Of a stretch of DNA of 64,000 nucleotides, positions 39,301 through 52,354 are shown one piece after another. A program made the translations under genes and the position numbers. Position 1 is the first letter of the stretch. Every line of letters starts with the position of its first letter. Under the pieces are notes generated by a model that saw only the letters and a list, made by a program, of their open reading frames with translations, was not told the DNA's origin and ran no database searches. Source of the stretch: Cavia porcellus (lineage: Eukaryota; Chordata; Mammalia; Rodentia; Caviidae); contig NW_026947546.1 of the NCBI RefSeq assembly GCF_034190915.1, positions 1,426,001 through 1,490,000 on the forward strand, given 5' to 3'.

Positions 39301-42300
39301 CCCTAACCCTAAACCTATCAATAAACCGAACCCTAGCCCTAAAACTATCCCTATCACTAATCCTAGAACTGAGCCTAAAATTAACTCTAACTGTAAACCT
39401 AACCCTAAGCAATAACCCTAACCCTAACCCTACCCCTCAACTCACTCTAAGCCTATCCCTAATCCCTAACCCTAACCCTAACCCCAACCCAAACACTAAT
39501 CCCGAAACCCTAACCCTAAATCTAATCCTAACATTAATCCTAACCTTCTAACCCTAACCCTAACCCTACACCTAACCCTAACGCTAAAACTAACACTAAC
39601 CCGAAAACCTAACCCTAACCCTAAACCTAACACTAACACCTAACCCTAACCATAACCCTATCATTAAATCTAAACTTAATGCTAACCCTGTCCCTAACCC
39701 TAACCCAGAAAATAAACCTAACCCTAAACCTAAAACTATCCCTAACCCTAATCATAATACTGAGCATAACACTAACCCTAAGCCTAACCTTAAACCTAAT
39801 TTCTAACTCTAACCCTAACCAGAACAGTAACCCTAGTCCATAACCCATACATTAACCTTTACAATAACCCTAACCCTAACCCCTAAGCCTGACCCTAACC
39901 CTATCCCTAATCCCGAAGCCTAGCTCTGACAATAACACTAACCCTAACCATAAACCTAAACATAACTGTAAACCTAACCCTAACCATAACAATATTCTTA
40001 TCACCTAACCCATAACCCTAACCAAAACCCGAACCCTAAACCTAACCCTAAACATAATAGTAACCCTGAAACTATCAGTCTTCCGAAGCCTAACCCTGAC
40101 CCTATCCCTAATCCTAACCCTAACCCTAACACCTAACCCTAACCCTAACACCTAACCCTAAGCCTAAACCTATTCCTAAGCGTAAACCTAATGCTAACCC
40201 TATCCCTAACCCTAACCCTATCAAAAAACTAAACCATAGCCCTAAAACTATCCCTAAACCTAATCCTAGAAATGAGCCTAACGCTAACTCTAAGTGTAAA
40301 CTTAACGCTAATCCATAACCTTAACCCTAACCCAAACACTAAAACTCACTCTAACCCTATCCCTAATCCCTCACCCTAACCGTAACCCTATCCCAAACAC
40401 TAACCCGGAAACTCTAACCCTAAACCTAACCCGAACCTTAATCCTAAACATAATCCTAACCCTAACCCTAAACCTAACCATAACCCTAACCGTAACCCTA
40501 AGCCTAACCCTAACCCTAACACTAACACGAAAACAAATTCATAACCCTAAACCTAACTCTAACCCTAACCCTAATCCCTACCCCTTACGATAAGCCTAAC
40601 CCTAACCCAAAACCTAAACCCTATCCCTAATCACTAACCGTAACCATAACCATAACCCAACCACTAACACCAAAACCCTAATTCTAACCATAACACAAAA
40701 CCTCACCGTAACCCTAACCCTAACACTAGCTCTAATCCTAACCTTCTAACTCTAAACCTAACCCTAATCCTAACCCGAACCCTAACACTAACACCTACCC
40801 CTAACCCTAACCCTAACCCCTAACCCTAACCGTAACCCTATCCCTAACCGTAAACCTAATGCTAACCCTATCCCTAACCCTAAACCTATCAATAAACCGA
40901 ACCCTAGCCCTAAAACTATCCCTATCACTAATCCTAGAACTAAGCCTAAAACTAACTCTAACTGTAAACCTAACCCTAATCCATAACCCTGACCCTAACC
41001 CTACCCCTAAACTCACTCTAACCCTATCCCTAATCCCTAACCCTAACCCTAACCCCAACCCAAACACTAACCCCGAAACCATAACCCTAAATCTAATCCT
41101 AACATTAATCCTAACCTTCTAACCCTAACCCTAACCCTACAACTAACCCTAACGCTAAAATTAACCCTAACCCGAAACCCTAACCCTAACCCTAAACCTA
41201 ACACTAACACCTAACCCTAACCATAACCCTATCAGTAAATCTAAACTTAATGCTAACCCTGTCCCTAAACCTAACCCAGAAAATAAACCTAACCCTAAAC
41301 CTAAAACTATCCCTAACCCTAATCATAATACTGAGCCTAACACTAACCCGAAGCCTAACCCTAACCCTAATTTCTAACTCTAACCCTAACCAGAACAGTA
41401 ACCCTAGTCCATAACCCAAACATTAACCTTTACAATAACCCTAACCCTAACCGTAACACTAACCCCTAAGCCTGACCCTAACCTTATCCCTAATCCCTAA
41501 GCCTAGCTCTGACAATAACACTAACCCTAACCATAACCCTAAACATAACTGTAAACCTAACCATAACCATAACCATATTCTTATCACTTAACCCATAACC
41601 CTAACCAAAACCCGAACCCTAAACCTAACCCTAAACCTAATAGTAACCCTGAACCTATCAGTCTTCCGAAGCCTAACCCTGACAGTATCCCTAACACCTA
41701 ACCCCTAAACCTAACCCTAACCTGCCCCTAACCCTAACCCTAACCATTACCCTAACACTAACACTAATCCTAAACTCTAACCCTAACACTTACCCTAAAC
41801 CTAACCCCAAACTGTAAAACCAAACCCTAACCCTAACACAAACCCTAACCCAAAATCTAAACCTAACCCTAACCTAAATCCTAACCCTAACCCTAACACT
41901 AACCCATAACAATAACCCTAACCCTAACCGTAACCCTAACCCTAACACTAACTTCTAACCTTAAACCTAACCCTAATCATAACCCTAAGACTAAATCTCA
42001 CCCTAAACTCTAATACTAACCCTAAACGTAACCCTAACCCTAAACCTAAACCATATCATAACCCTAAACCTAACACTAAACCTAACCCAAAACCTAACCG
42101 TAACACTAAACCTAACATTAAAACCTAACCCTAACACTAACACTAAACCTAACCCTAAAACTAACCATAACCCTAACCTTAACCTTAACCCTAACCCCAA
42201 CCCTATCGCTAACCCTGACCCTAAACCTAACCCTAATCTAACCCTAACCCTAACCATAACCCTAACCCTTACCCTTACCCTAAATTCTAACCCTAACGCT

Positions 42301-42698
42301 CACCCTAACCCAAATCTCTAACTCTAAATGCTAACAATAAACCTAACGCTAAACCGAACCCTAAACCTAAACCTAAGCTTAACCATAACCATAACGCTAA
42401 CCCTAACCGTATCCCTAGTTTTAACCCTAAGCTGAATACTAACACTAATCCATAACCCTAACCTTAACCCTTACCATAACCCTAACACTAAATGTAAAAC
42501 TAGCCCCTAACCCTAACCCTAACCCTATCCGTAATCCCTAACCCTAATCCTAACCCTAACACTAAAACTAGCCATAACCCTAAATGTAACAAAAACACTA
42601 AACGTAACCCTAAACATAACCTTAACCATATCCTTAACACCTAACCTCTAACCCTAACCCTAACCCTAAACATCACCATAACCCTAACACTAACACTC
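36377..42698 (+). repeat. Family II unit 13 (6,322 bp), expanded by short tandem modules
   Basis: After C and D (36525 to about 36868) come five copies of the C-end marker CTAGCTCTAATCC at 37007, 37651, 37830, 38486 and 39142, then A (39288), A'' and the landmark (40077). The sequence then jumps back to A' near 40108, giving a second A (40859) and landmark (41660), 1,583 bp after the first. E and B follow normally. Its right part (from 40273) is also the first part of the 6,044-bp triplication. Confidence 0.8.
37007..39142 (+). repeat. Local ladder of ~656-bp C-end/A' repeats
   Basis: CTAGCTCTAATCC recurs at 37007, 37651, 37830, 38486 and 39142, giving spacings of 644, 179, 656 and 656 bp. 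Each full interval holds one A' module (ACTGAGCCTAA) and one AAATTCATAAC mark. The 179-bp interval is a collapsed copy with no A'. It looks like independent tandem amplification of the same ~0.6 kb sub-repeat that occurs twice in each family I unit. Confidence 0.82.
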
Positions 42699-45600
42699 AT
42701 GCTAACCCTAAACCCTAACCATAACCCTCACCCTAACGCTAACCCAAACCTACCTCTTATCCCTATCCTAAACCAAACCCTAACCCTAAACCTAACCCTA
42801 AACCGAACAGTAACCGTAACCCTAAACATAACCTTAACCCTAAACCTCCCTACCTATAACCATAACCCTAAACCAAAGTCTAACACAAACCCTAACTTTA
42901 ACACTTAAACCTAAACCTTAACCCTAACCCTAACATCTAACACTAAACATATCCCTAAACAAAGCCTAACCATTACCCTAACCCTATCACTCAAAAACTA
43001 ACCCATACCGAAACCCTAACCCTATCAATAACACTAACCCTAGCCTTAACCCGAACTCCTAACTCTAACCCAAACCCTTACACTATCCCTAACACTGAAC
43101 CTATCCCTAACTGAAAACCTAACCCTAAAGCTAACCTCTAACCCTAACCCTAGCCCTTACCCTAACCCAAACCCCTACGCAAAACCTAACCATAACCCTA
43201 ACCCTAAACATGACACTAACCCTAAACCTAACCCTAACATTAAACCTAACATTAACCCTAACCTAACCCTAACCCTAACCCTAACACTCACTCTAACCCT
43301 ATCCCTAATGGCTAACCCTAACCATAACCGTAACACAAACACTAACACCAAAACCCTAACCCTAATCATAACACAAAACCTCACCGTAACCCTAACCCTA
43401 ACCCTAGCTCTAATCCTAACCTTCTAACTCTAAACCTAACCCTAATCCTAACCCGAACCCTAACACTAACACCTACCCATAACCCTAACCCTAACCCCTA
43501 CACCTAACCCTAACCCTAACCCCTAACCCTATCCCTAACCGTAAACCTAATGCTAACCCTATCCCTAACCCTAAACCTATCAATAAACCGAACCCTAGCC
43601 CTAAAACTATACCTAACCCTAATCCTAGAAATGAGCCTAAAACTATCTCTAACTGTAAATGTAACAGTAATCCATAACCCTAACCCTAACCCTACCCCTA
43701 AACTCACTCTAACACTGTCCCTAATTCCTAACTCTAACTCTAACCCTAACCCAAACAGTAACCCCGAAACCCTAACCCTAAACCTAACCCTAACATTAAT
43801 CCTAACCTTCTAACCCTAAGCCTAACCCTAGACCTAACCCTAACGCTAAAACTAACCCTAACACGAAACCATAACCGTAACCCGAAGCCTAACACTAACA
43901 CCTAACCCTAACCATAACCCTATCATTAAACCTAAACTTAATGCTAACCCTGTCCCTAACCCTAACCCAGACAAAAACCTAACCCTAAACCTAAAACTAT
44001 CCCTAACCCTAATCATAATACTGAGCCTAACACTAACCCTAAGCCTAACCCTAATTTCTAACTCTAACCCTAACCAGAACAGTAACCCTTGTCCATAACC
44101 CAATCATTAACCTTTACAATAACCCTAACCCTAACCGTAACACTAACCCCTAAGCCTGACCCTAACCTTATCCCTAATCCCTAAGCCTAGCTCTAACAAT
44201 AACAATAACCCTAACAATAACCCTAAACATAACTGTAAACCTAACCCTAACCATAACCATATTCTTATCACCTAACCCATAACCCTAACCAAAACCCGAA
44301 CCCTAAACATAACCCTAAACCTAATAGTAACCCTGAACCTATCAGTCTTCCGAAGCCTAACCCTGACCCTTTCCCTAACACCTAACCCCTAAACCTAACC
44401 CTAACCTGCCCCTAACCCTAACCTTAAACGTAACCATAAACCTAATGCTAACCCTAACCCTAACCCTAACCCTAACCATTACCCTAACACTAACACTAAC
44501 CCTAAACTCTAACCCTAACACCCTAACCCTAACCCTAAACTGTAAAACCAAACCCTAACCCTAACACAAAACCTAACCCATAATCTAAACCTAACCCGAA
44601 ACCAAATCCTAACCCTAACCCTAACCCTAACCCATAACAACAACCCTAACCCTAACCGTAACCCTAACCCTAACACTAACTTCTAACCTTAACCCTAACT
44701 CTAATCATAACACTAAGACTAAATCTCAACCTAAACTCTAATACTAACCCTAAACGTAACCCTAACCCTAAACCTAGAGCATATCATAACCCTAAACCTA
44801 ACACTAAACCTAACCCAAAACCTAACCCTAACACTAAACCTAACATTAAAACCTAACCCTAACACTAACACTACCCCTAACCCTGAAACTAACCATAACC
44901 CTAACCTTAACCTTAACCCTAACCCCAACCCTATCCCTAAACCTGACCCTAAACCTAACCCTAATCTAACCCTAACCTTAACCATAACCATAACCCTTAC
45001 CCTTACCCTAAACTCTAACCCTAACGCTAACCCTAACCCTAATCTCTAACTCTAAATGCTAACAATAAACCTAACCCTAAACCGAACCCTAAACCTAAAC
45101 CTAAGCTTAGCCATAACCATAACGCTAACCCTAACCGTAAACCTTTTTAACCCTAAGCCGAATACTAACACTAATCCATAACCCTAACCTTCACCCTTAC
45201 CATAAACCTAACACTAAACGTAAAACTAGCCCCTAACCCTAACCCTAACCCTATCCGTAATCCCTAACCCTAATCCTAACCCTAACACTAAAACTAGCCA
45301 TAACCCTAAATAAAACACCAACACTAAACGTAACCCTAAACATAACCTTAACCATATCTTTAACACCTAACCTCTAACCCTAACCCAAACCCTAAACCTC
45401 ACCATAACCCTAACACTAACACTCATGCTAACCCTAAACCCTAACCATAACCCTCACCAAAATGCTAACCCAAAACCTACCTCTAATCCCTATCCTAAAC
45501 CTAACCCTAACCCTAAACCTAACCCTAAACCGAACAGTAACCGTAACCCTAAACATAACCTTAACACTAAACCTCCCTAACTATAACCATAACCCTAAAC

Positions 45601-46316
45601 CAAAGTCTAACACGAACCCTAACTTTAACACTTAAACCTAAACCTTAACCCTAACCCTAACATCTAACACTAAACATATCCCTAAACAAAGCCTAACCAT
45701 AACCCTAACCCTATCACTCAAAAACTAACCCATACCAAAACCCTAACCCTATCAATAACACTAACCCTAGCCCTAACCCTAACTTCTAACTCTAACCCAA
45801 ACCCTTACACTATCCCTAACACTGAACCTAACCCTAACTGAAACCCTAACACTAAAGCTAACCTCTAACCCTAACCCTAGCCCTTACCCTAACCCAAACC
45901 CCTACGCAAAACCTAACCATAACCCTAACCCTAAACCTCACACTAACCCTAAACCTAACATTAACCCTAACCCTAACCCTAACCCTAACCCTAACCCTAA
46001 CACTCACCCTAACCCTATCCCTAATCGCTAACCCTAACCATAACCATAACCCAAACACTAACACCAAAACCCTAACCCTAATCATAACACAAAACCTCAC
46101 CGTAACCCTAACCCTAACCCTAGCTCTAATCCTAACCTTCTAACCCTAACCCTAATCCTAACCCTAACCCTAACACCTAACCCTAACCCTAAAACCTAAC
46201 CCTAACCATAACCCTATCCCTAACCGTAAACCTAATGCTAACCCTATCTTTAACCCTAACCCTATCAATAAACTAAACCCTAGCCCTAAAACTATCCCTA
46301 AACCTAATCTTAGAAC
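40273..46316 (+). repeat. 6-kb cassette, copy 1 (6,044 bp)
   Basis: Landmarks at 41660 and 44344, D modules from 42844 and 45571. It contains a perfect (CCCTAA)6 at 45965-46000. Of the differences I compared, this copy carries almost none of its own (TAATCTTAG near 46308 is one), so it is closest to the apparent parent sequence. The E module of the first half is shortened: CCTGCCCCTAACCC runs directly into CCATTACCC near 41740. Confidence 0.88.
45965..46000 (+). repeat. Perfect (CCCTAA)6, length-variable between cassette copies
   Basis: Six perfect hexamers lie between AACATTAA and CACTCACCC. The equivalent tract has five in copy 2 (52009-52038) and six in copy 3 (58047-58082). This single-hexamer difference alone explains why the cassette spacing alternates between 6,044 and 6,038 bp. 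It is a clean example of one-unit slippage on an otherwise frozen background. Confidence 0.92.
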
Positions 46317-49300
46317 TGAGCCTAACGCTAACTCTAAGTGTAAACTTAACGCTAATCCATAACCTTAACCCTAACCCAAACACTAAAACTCACTCTAACC
46401 CTATCCCTAATCCCTCACCCTAACCGTAACCCTATCCCAAACACTAACCCGGAAACTCTAACCCTAAACCTAACCCGAACCTTAATCCTAAACATAATCC
46501 TAACCCTAACCCTAAACCTAACCATAACCCTAACCGTAACCCTAAGCCTAACCCTAACCCTAACACTAACACGAAAACAAATTCATAACCCTAAACCTAA
46601 CTCTAACCCTAACCCTAATCCCTACCCCTTACGATAAGCCTAACCCTAACCCAAAACCTAAACCCTATCCCTAATCACTAACCGTAACCATAACCATAAC
46701 CCAACCACTAACACCAAAACCCTAATTCTAACCATAACACAAAACCTCACCGTAACCCTAACCCTAACACTAGCTCTAATCCTAACCTTCTAACTCTAAA
46801 CCTAACCCTAATCCTAACCCGAACCCTAACACTAACACCTACCCCTAACCCTAACCCTAACCCCTAACCCTAACCGTAACCCTATCCCTAACCGTAAACC
46901 TAATGCTAACCCTATCCCTAACCCTAAACCTATCAATAAACCGAACCCTAGCCCTAAAACTATCCCTATCACTAATCCTAGAACTAAGCCTAAAACTAAC
47001 TCTAACTGTAAACCTAACCCTAATCCATAACCCTGACCCTAACCCTACCCCTAAACTCACTCTAACCCTATCCCTAATCCCTAACCCTAACCCTAACCCC
47101 AACCCAAACACTAACCCCGAAACCATAACCCTAAATCTAATCCTAACATTAATCCTAACCTTCTAACCCTAACCCTAACCCTACAACTAACCCTAACGCT
47201 AAAATTAACCCTAACCCGAAACCCTAACCCTAACCCTAAACCTAACACTAACACCTAACCCTAACCATAACCCTATCAGTAAATCTAAACTTAATGCTAA
47301 CCCTGTCCCTAACCCTAACCCAGAAAATAAACCTAACCCTAAACCTAAAACTATCCCTAACCCTAATCATAATACTGAGCCTAACACTAACCCGAAGCCT
47401 AACCCTAACCCTAATTTCTAACTCTAACCCTAACCAGAACAGTAACCCTAGTCCATAACCCAAACATTAACCTTTACAATAACCCTAACCCTAACCGTAA
47501 CACTAACCCCTAAGCCTGACCCTAACCTTATCCCTAATCCCTAAGCCTAGCTCTGACAATAACACTAACCCTAACCATAACCCTAAACATAACTGTAAAC
47601 CTAACCATAACCATAACCATATTCTTATCACTTAACCCATAACCCTAACCAAAACCCGAACCCTAAACCTAACCCTAAACCTAATAGTAACCCTGAACCT
47701 ATCAGTCTTCCGAAGCCTAACCCTGACAGTATCCCTAACACCTAACCCCTAAACCTAACCCTAACCTGCCCCTAACCCTAACCCTAACCATTACCCTAAC
47801 ACTAACACTAATCCTAAACTCTAACCCTAACACTTACCCTAAACCTAACCCCAAACTGTAAAACCAAACCCTAACCCTAACACAAACCCTAACCCAAAAT
47901 CTAAACCTAACCCTAACCTAAATCCTAACCCTAACCCTAACACTAACCCATAACAATAACCCTAACCCTAACCGTAACCCTAACCCTAACACTAACTTCT
48001 AACCTTAAACCTAACCCTAATCATAACCCTAAGACTAAATCTCACCCTAAACTCTAATACTAACCCTAAACGTAACCCTAACCCTAAACCTAAACCATAT
48101 CATAACCCTAAACCTAACACTAAACCTAACCCAAAACCTAACCGTAACACTAAACCTAACATTAAAACCTAACCCTAACACTAACACTAAACCTAACCCT
48201 AAAACTAACCATAACCCTAACCTTAACCTTAACCCTAACCCCAACCCTATCGCTAACCCTGACCCTAAACCTAACCCTAATCTAACCCTAACCCTAACCA
48301 TAACCCTAACCCTTACCCTTACCCTAAATTCTAACCCTAACGCTCACCCTAACCCAAATCTCTAACTCTAAATGCTAACAATAAACCTAACGCTAAACCG
48401 AACCCTAAACCTAAACCTAAGCTTAACCATAACCATAACGCTAACCCTAACCGTATCCCTAGTTTTAACCCTAAGCCGAATACTAACACTAATCCATAAC
48501 CCTAACCTTAACCCTTACCATAACCCTAACACTAAATGTAAAACTAGCCCCTAACCCTAACCCTAACCCTATCCGTAATCCCTAACCCTAATCCTAACCC
48601 TAACACTAAAACTAGCCATAACCCTAAATGTAACAAAAACACTAAACGTAACCCTAAACATAACCTTAACCATATCCTTAACACCTAACCTCTAACCCTA
48701 ACCCTAACCCTAAACATCACCATAACCCTAACACTAACACTCATGCTAACCCTAAACCCTAACCATAACCCTCACCCTAACGCTAACCCAAACCTACCTC
48801 TTATCCCTATCCTAAACCAAACCCTAACCCTAAACCTAACCCTAAACCGAACAGTAACCGTAACCCTAAACATAACCTTAACCCTAAACCTCCCTACCTA
48901 TAACCATAACCCTAAACCAAAGTCTAACACAAACCCTAACTTTAACACTTAAACCTAAACCTTAACCCTAACCCTAACATCTAACACTAAACATATCCCT
49001 AAACAAAGCCTAACCATTACCCTAACCCTATCACTCAAAAACTAACCCATACCGAAACCCTAACCCTATCAATAACACTAACCCTAGCCTTAACCCGAAC
49101 TCCTAACTCTAACCCAAACCCTTACACTATCCCTAACACTGAACCTATCCCTAACTGAAAACCTAACCCTAAAGCTAACCTCTAACCCTAACCCTAGCCC
49201 TTACCCTAACCCAAACCCCTACGCAAAACCTAACCATAACCCTAACCCTAAACATGACAGTAACCCTAAACCTAACCCTAACATTAAACCTAACATTAAC

Positions 49301-52300
49301 CCTAACCTAACCCTAACCCTAACCCTAACACTCACTCTAACCCTATCCCTAATGGCTAACCCTAACCATAACCGTAACACAAACACTAACACCAAAACCC
49401 TAACCCTAATCATAACACAAAACCTCACCGTAACCCTAACCCTAACCCTAGCTCTAATCCTAACCTTCTAACTCTAAACCTAACCCTAATCCTAACCCGA
49501 ACCCTAACACTAACACCTACCCATAACCCTAACCCTAACCCCTACACCTAACCCTAACCCTAACCCCTAACCCTATCCCTAACCGTAAACCTAATGCTAA
49601 CCCTATCCCTAACCCTAAACCTATCAATAAACCGAACCCTAGCCCTAAAACTATACCTAACCCTAATCCTAGAAATGAGCCTAAAACTATCTCTAACTGT
49701 AAATGTAACAGTAATCCATAACCCTAACCCTAACCCTACCCCTAAACTCACTCTAACACTGTCCCTAATTCCTAACTCTAACTCTAACCCTAACCCAAAC
49801 AGTAACCCCGAAACCCTAACCCTAAACCTAACCCTAACATTAATCCTAACCTTCTAACCCTAAGCCTAACCCTAGACCTAACCCTAACGCTAAAACTAAC
49901 CCTAACACGAAACCATAACCGTAACCCGAAGCCTAACACTAACACCTAACCCTAACCATAACCCTATCATTAAACCTAAACTTAATGCTAACCCTGTCCC
50001 TAACCCTAACCCAGACAAAAACCTAACCCTAAACCTAAAACTATTCCTAACCCTAATCATAATACTGAGCCTAACACTAACCCTAAGCCTAACCCTAATT
50101 TCTAACTCTAACCCTAACCAGAACAGTAACCCTTGTCCATAACCCAATCATTAACCTTTACAATAACCCTAACCCTAACCGTAACACTAACCCCTAAGCC
50201 TGACCCTAACCTTATCCCTAATCCCTAAGCCTAGCTCTAACAATAACAATAACCCTAACAATAACCCTAAACATAACTGTAAACCTAACCCTAACCATAA
50301 CCATATTCTTATCACCTAACCCATAACCCTAACCAAAACCCGAACCCTAAACATAACCCTAAACCTAATAGTAACCCTGAACCTATCAGTCTTCCGAAGC
50401 CTAACCCTGACCCTTTCCCTAACACCTAACCCCTAAACCTAACCCTAACCTGCCCCTAACCCTAACCTTAAACGTAACCATAAACCTAATGCTAACCCTA
50501 ACCCTAACCCTAACCCTAACCATTACCCTAACACTAACACTAACCCTAAACTCTAACCCTAACACCCTAACCCTAACCCTAAACTGTAAAACCAAACCCT
50601 AACCCTAACACAAAACCTAACCCATAATCTAAACCTAACCCGAAACCAAATCCTAACCCTAACCCTAACCCTAACCCATAACAACAACCCTAATCCTAAC
50701 CGTAACCCTAACCCTAACACTAACTTCTAACCTTAACCCTAACTCTAATCATAACACTAAGACTAAATCTCAACCTAAACTCTAATACTAACCCTAAACG
50801 TAACCCTAACCCTAAACCTAGAGCATATCATAACCCTAAACCTAACACTAAACCTAACCCAAAACCTAACCCTAACACTAAACCTAACATTAAAACCTAA
50901 CCCTAACACTAACACTACCCCTAACCCTGAAACTAACCATAACCCTAACCTTAACCTTAACCCTAACCCCAACCCTATCCCTAAACCTGACCCTAAACCT
51001 AACCCTAATCTAACCCTAACCTTAACCATAACCATAACCCTTACCCTTACCCTAAACTCTAACCCTAACGCTAACCCTAACCCTAATCTCTAACTCTAAA
51101 TGCTAACAATAAACCTAACCCTAAACCGAACCCTAAACCTAAACCTAAGCTTAGCCATAACCATAACGCTAACCCTAACCGTAAACCTTTTTAACCCTAA
51201 GCCGAATACTAACACTAATCCATAACCCTAACCTTCACCCTTACCATAAACCTAACACTAAACGTAAAACTAGCCCCTAACCCTAACCCTAACCCTATCC
51301 GTAATCCCTAACCCTAATCCTAACCCTAACACTAAAACTAGCCATAACCCTAAATAAAACACCAACACTAAACGTAACCCTAAACATAACCTTAACCATA
51401 TCTTTAACACCTAACCTCTAACCCTAACCCAAACCCTAAACCTCACCATAACCCTAACACTAACACTCATGCTAACCCTAAACCCTAACCATAACCCTCA
51501 CCAAAATGCTAACCCAAAACCTACCTCTAATCCCTATCCTAAACCTAACCCTAACCCTAAACCTAACCCTAAACCGAACAGTAACCGTAACCCTAAACAT
51601 AACCTTAACACTAAACCTCCCTAACTATAACCATAACCCTAAACCAAAGTCTAACACGAACCCTAACTTTAACACTTAAACCTAAACCTTAACCCTAACC
51701 CTAACATCTAACACTAAACATATCCCTAAACAAAGCCTAACCATAACCCTAACCCTATCACTCAAAAACTAACCCATACCAAAACCCTAACCCTATCAAT
51801 AACACTAACCCTAGCCCTAACCCTAACTTCTAACTCTAACCCAAACCCTTACACTATCCCTAACACTGAACCTAACCCTAACTGAAACCCTAACACTAAA
51901 GCTAACCTCTAACCCTAACCCTAGCCCTTACCCTAACCCAAACCCCTACGCAAAACCTAACCATAACCCTAACCCTAAACCTCACACTAACCCTAAACCT
52001 AACATTAACCCTAACCCTAACCCTAACCCTAACCCTAACACTCACCCTAACCCTATCCCTAATCGCTAACCCTAACCATAACCATAACCCAAACACTAAC
52101 ACCAAAACCCTAACCCTAATCATAACACAAAACCTCACCGTAACCCTAACCCTAACCCTAGCTCTAATCCTAACCTTCTAACCCTAACCCTAATCCTAAC
52201 CCTAACCCTAACACCTAACCCTAACCCTAAAACCTAACCCTAACCATAACCCTATCCCTAACCGTAAACCTAATGCTAACCCTAACTTTAACCCTAACCC

Positions 52301-52354
52301 TATCAATAAACTAAACCCTAGCCCTAAAACTATCCCTAAACCTAATCCTAGAAC
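46317..52354 (+). repeat. 6-kb cassette, copy 2 (6,038 bp), most divergent
   Basis: Private changes I could read are C at 47313 (A in the others), C at 48477 (T), G at 49260 (C), T at 50045 (C), T at 50694 (C) and A at 52285 (T). One whole CCCTAA is also lost: the perfect run at 52009-52038 has five hexamers where copies 1 and 3 have six. Copies 1 and 3 agree with each other at all these sites. Confidence 0.88.

Larger units (their letters stand above)
23971..40272 (+). repeat. Family II region: D-containing units of irregular length
   Basis: C starts fall at 23971, 26403, 29974, 34470, 36377 and next at 42699. Spacings are 2432, 3571, 4496, 1907 and 6322 bp, in contrast to the regular ladder on the left. 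Every C start is followed by module D. The irregular lengths arise from missing or doubled modules at visible junctions. The landmark is present only at 28894 and 40077. Hexamer composition is unchanged. Confidence 0.85.
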
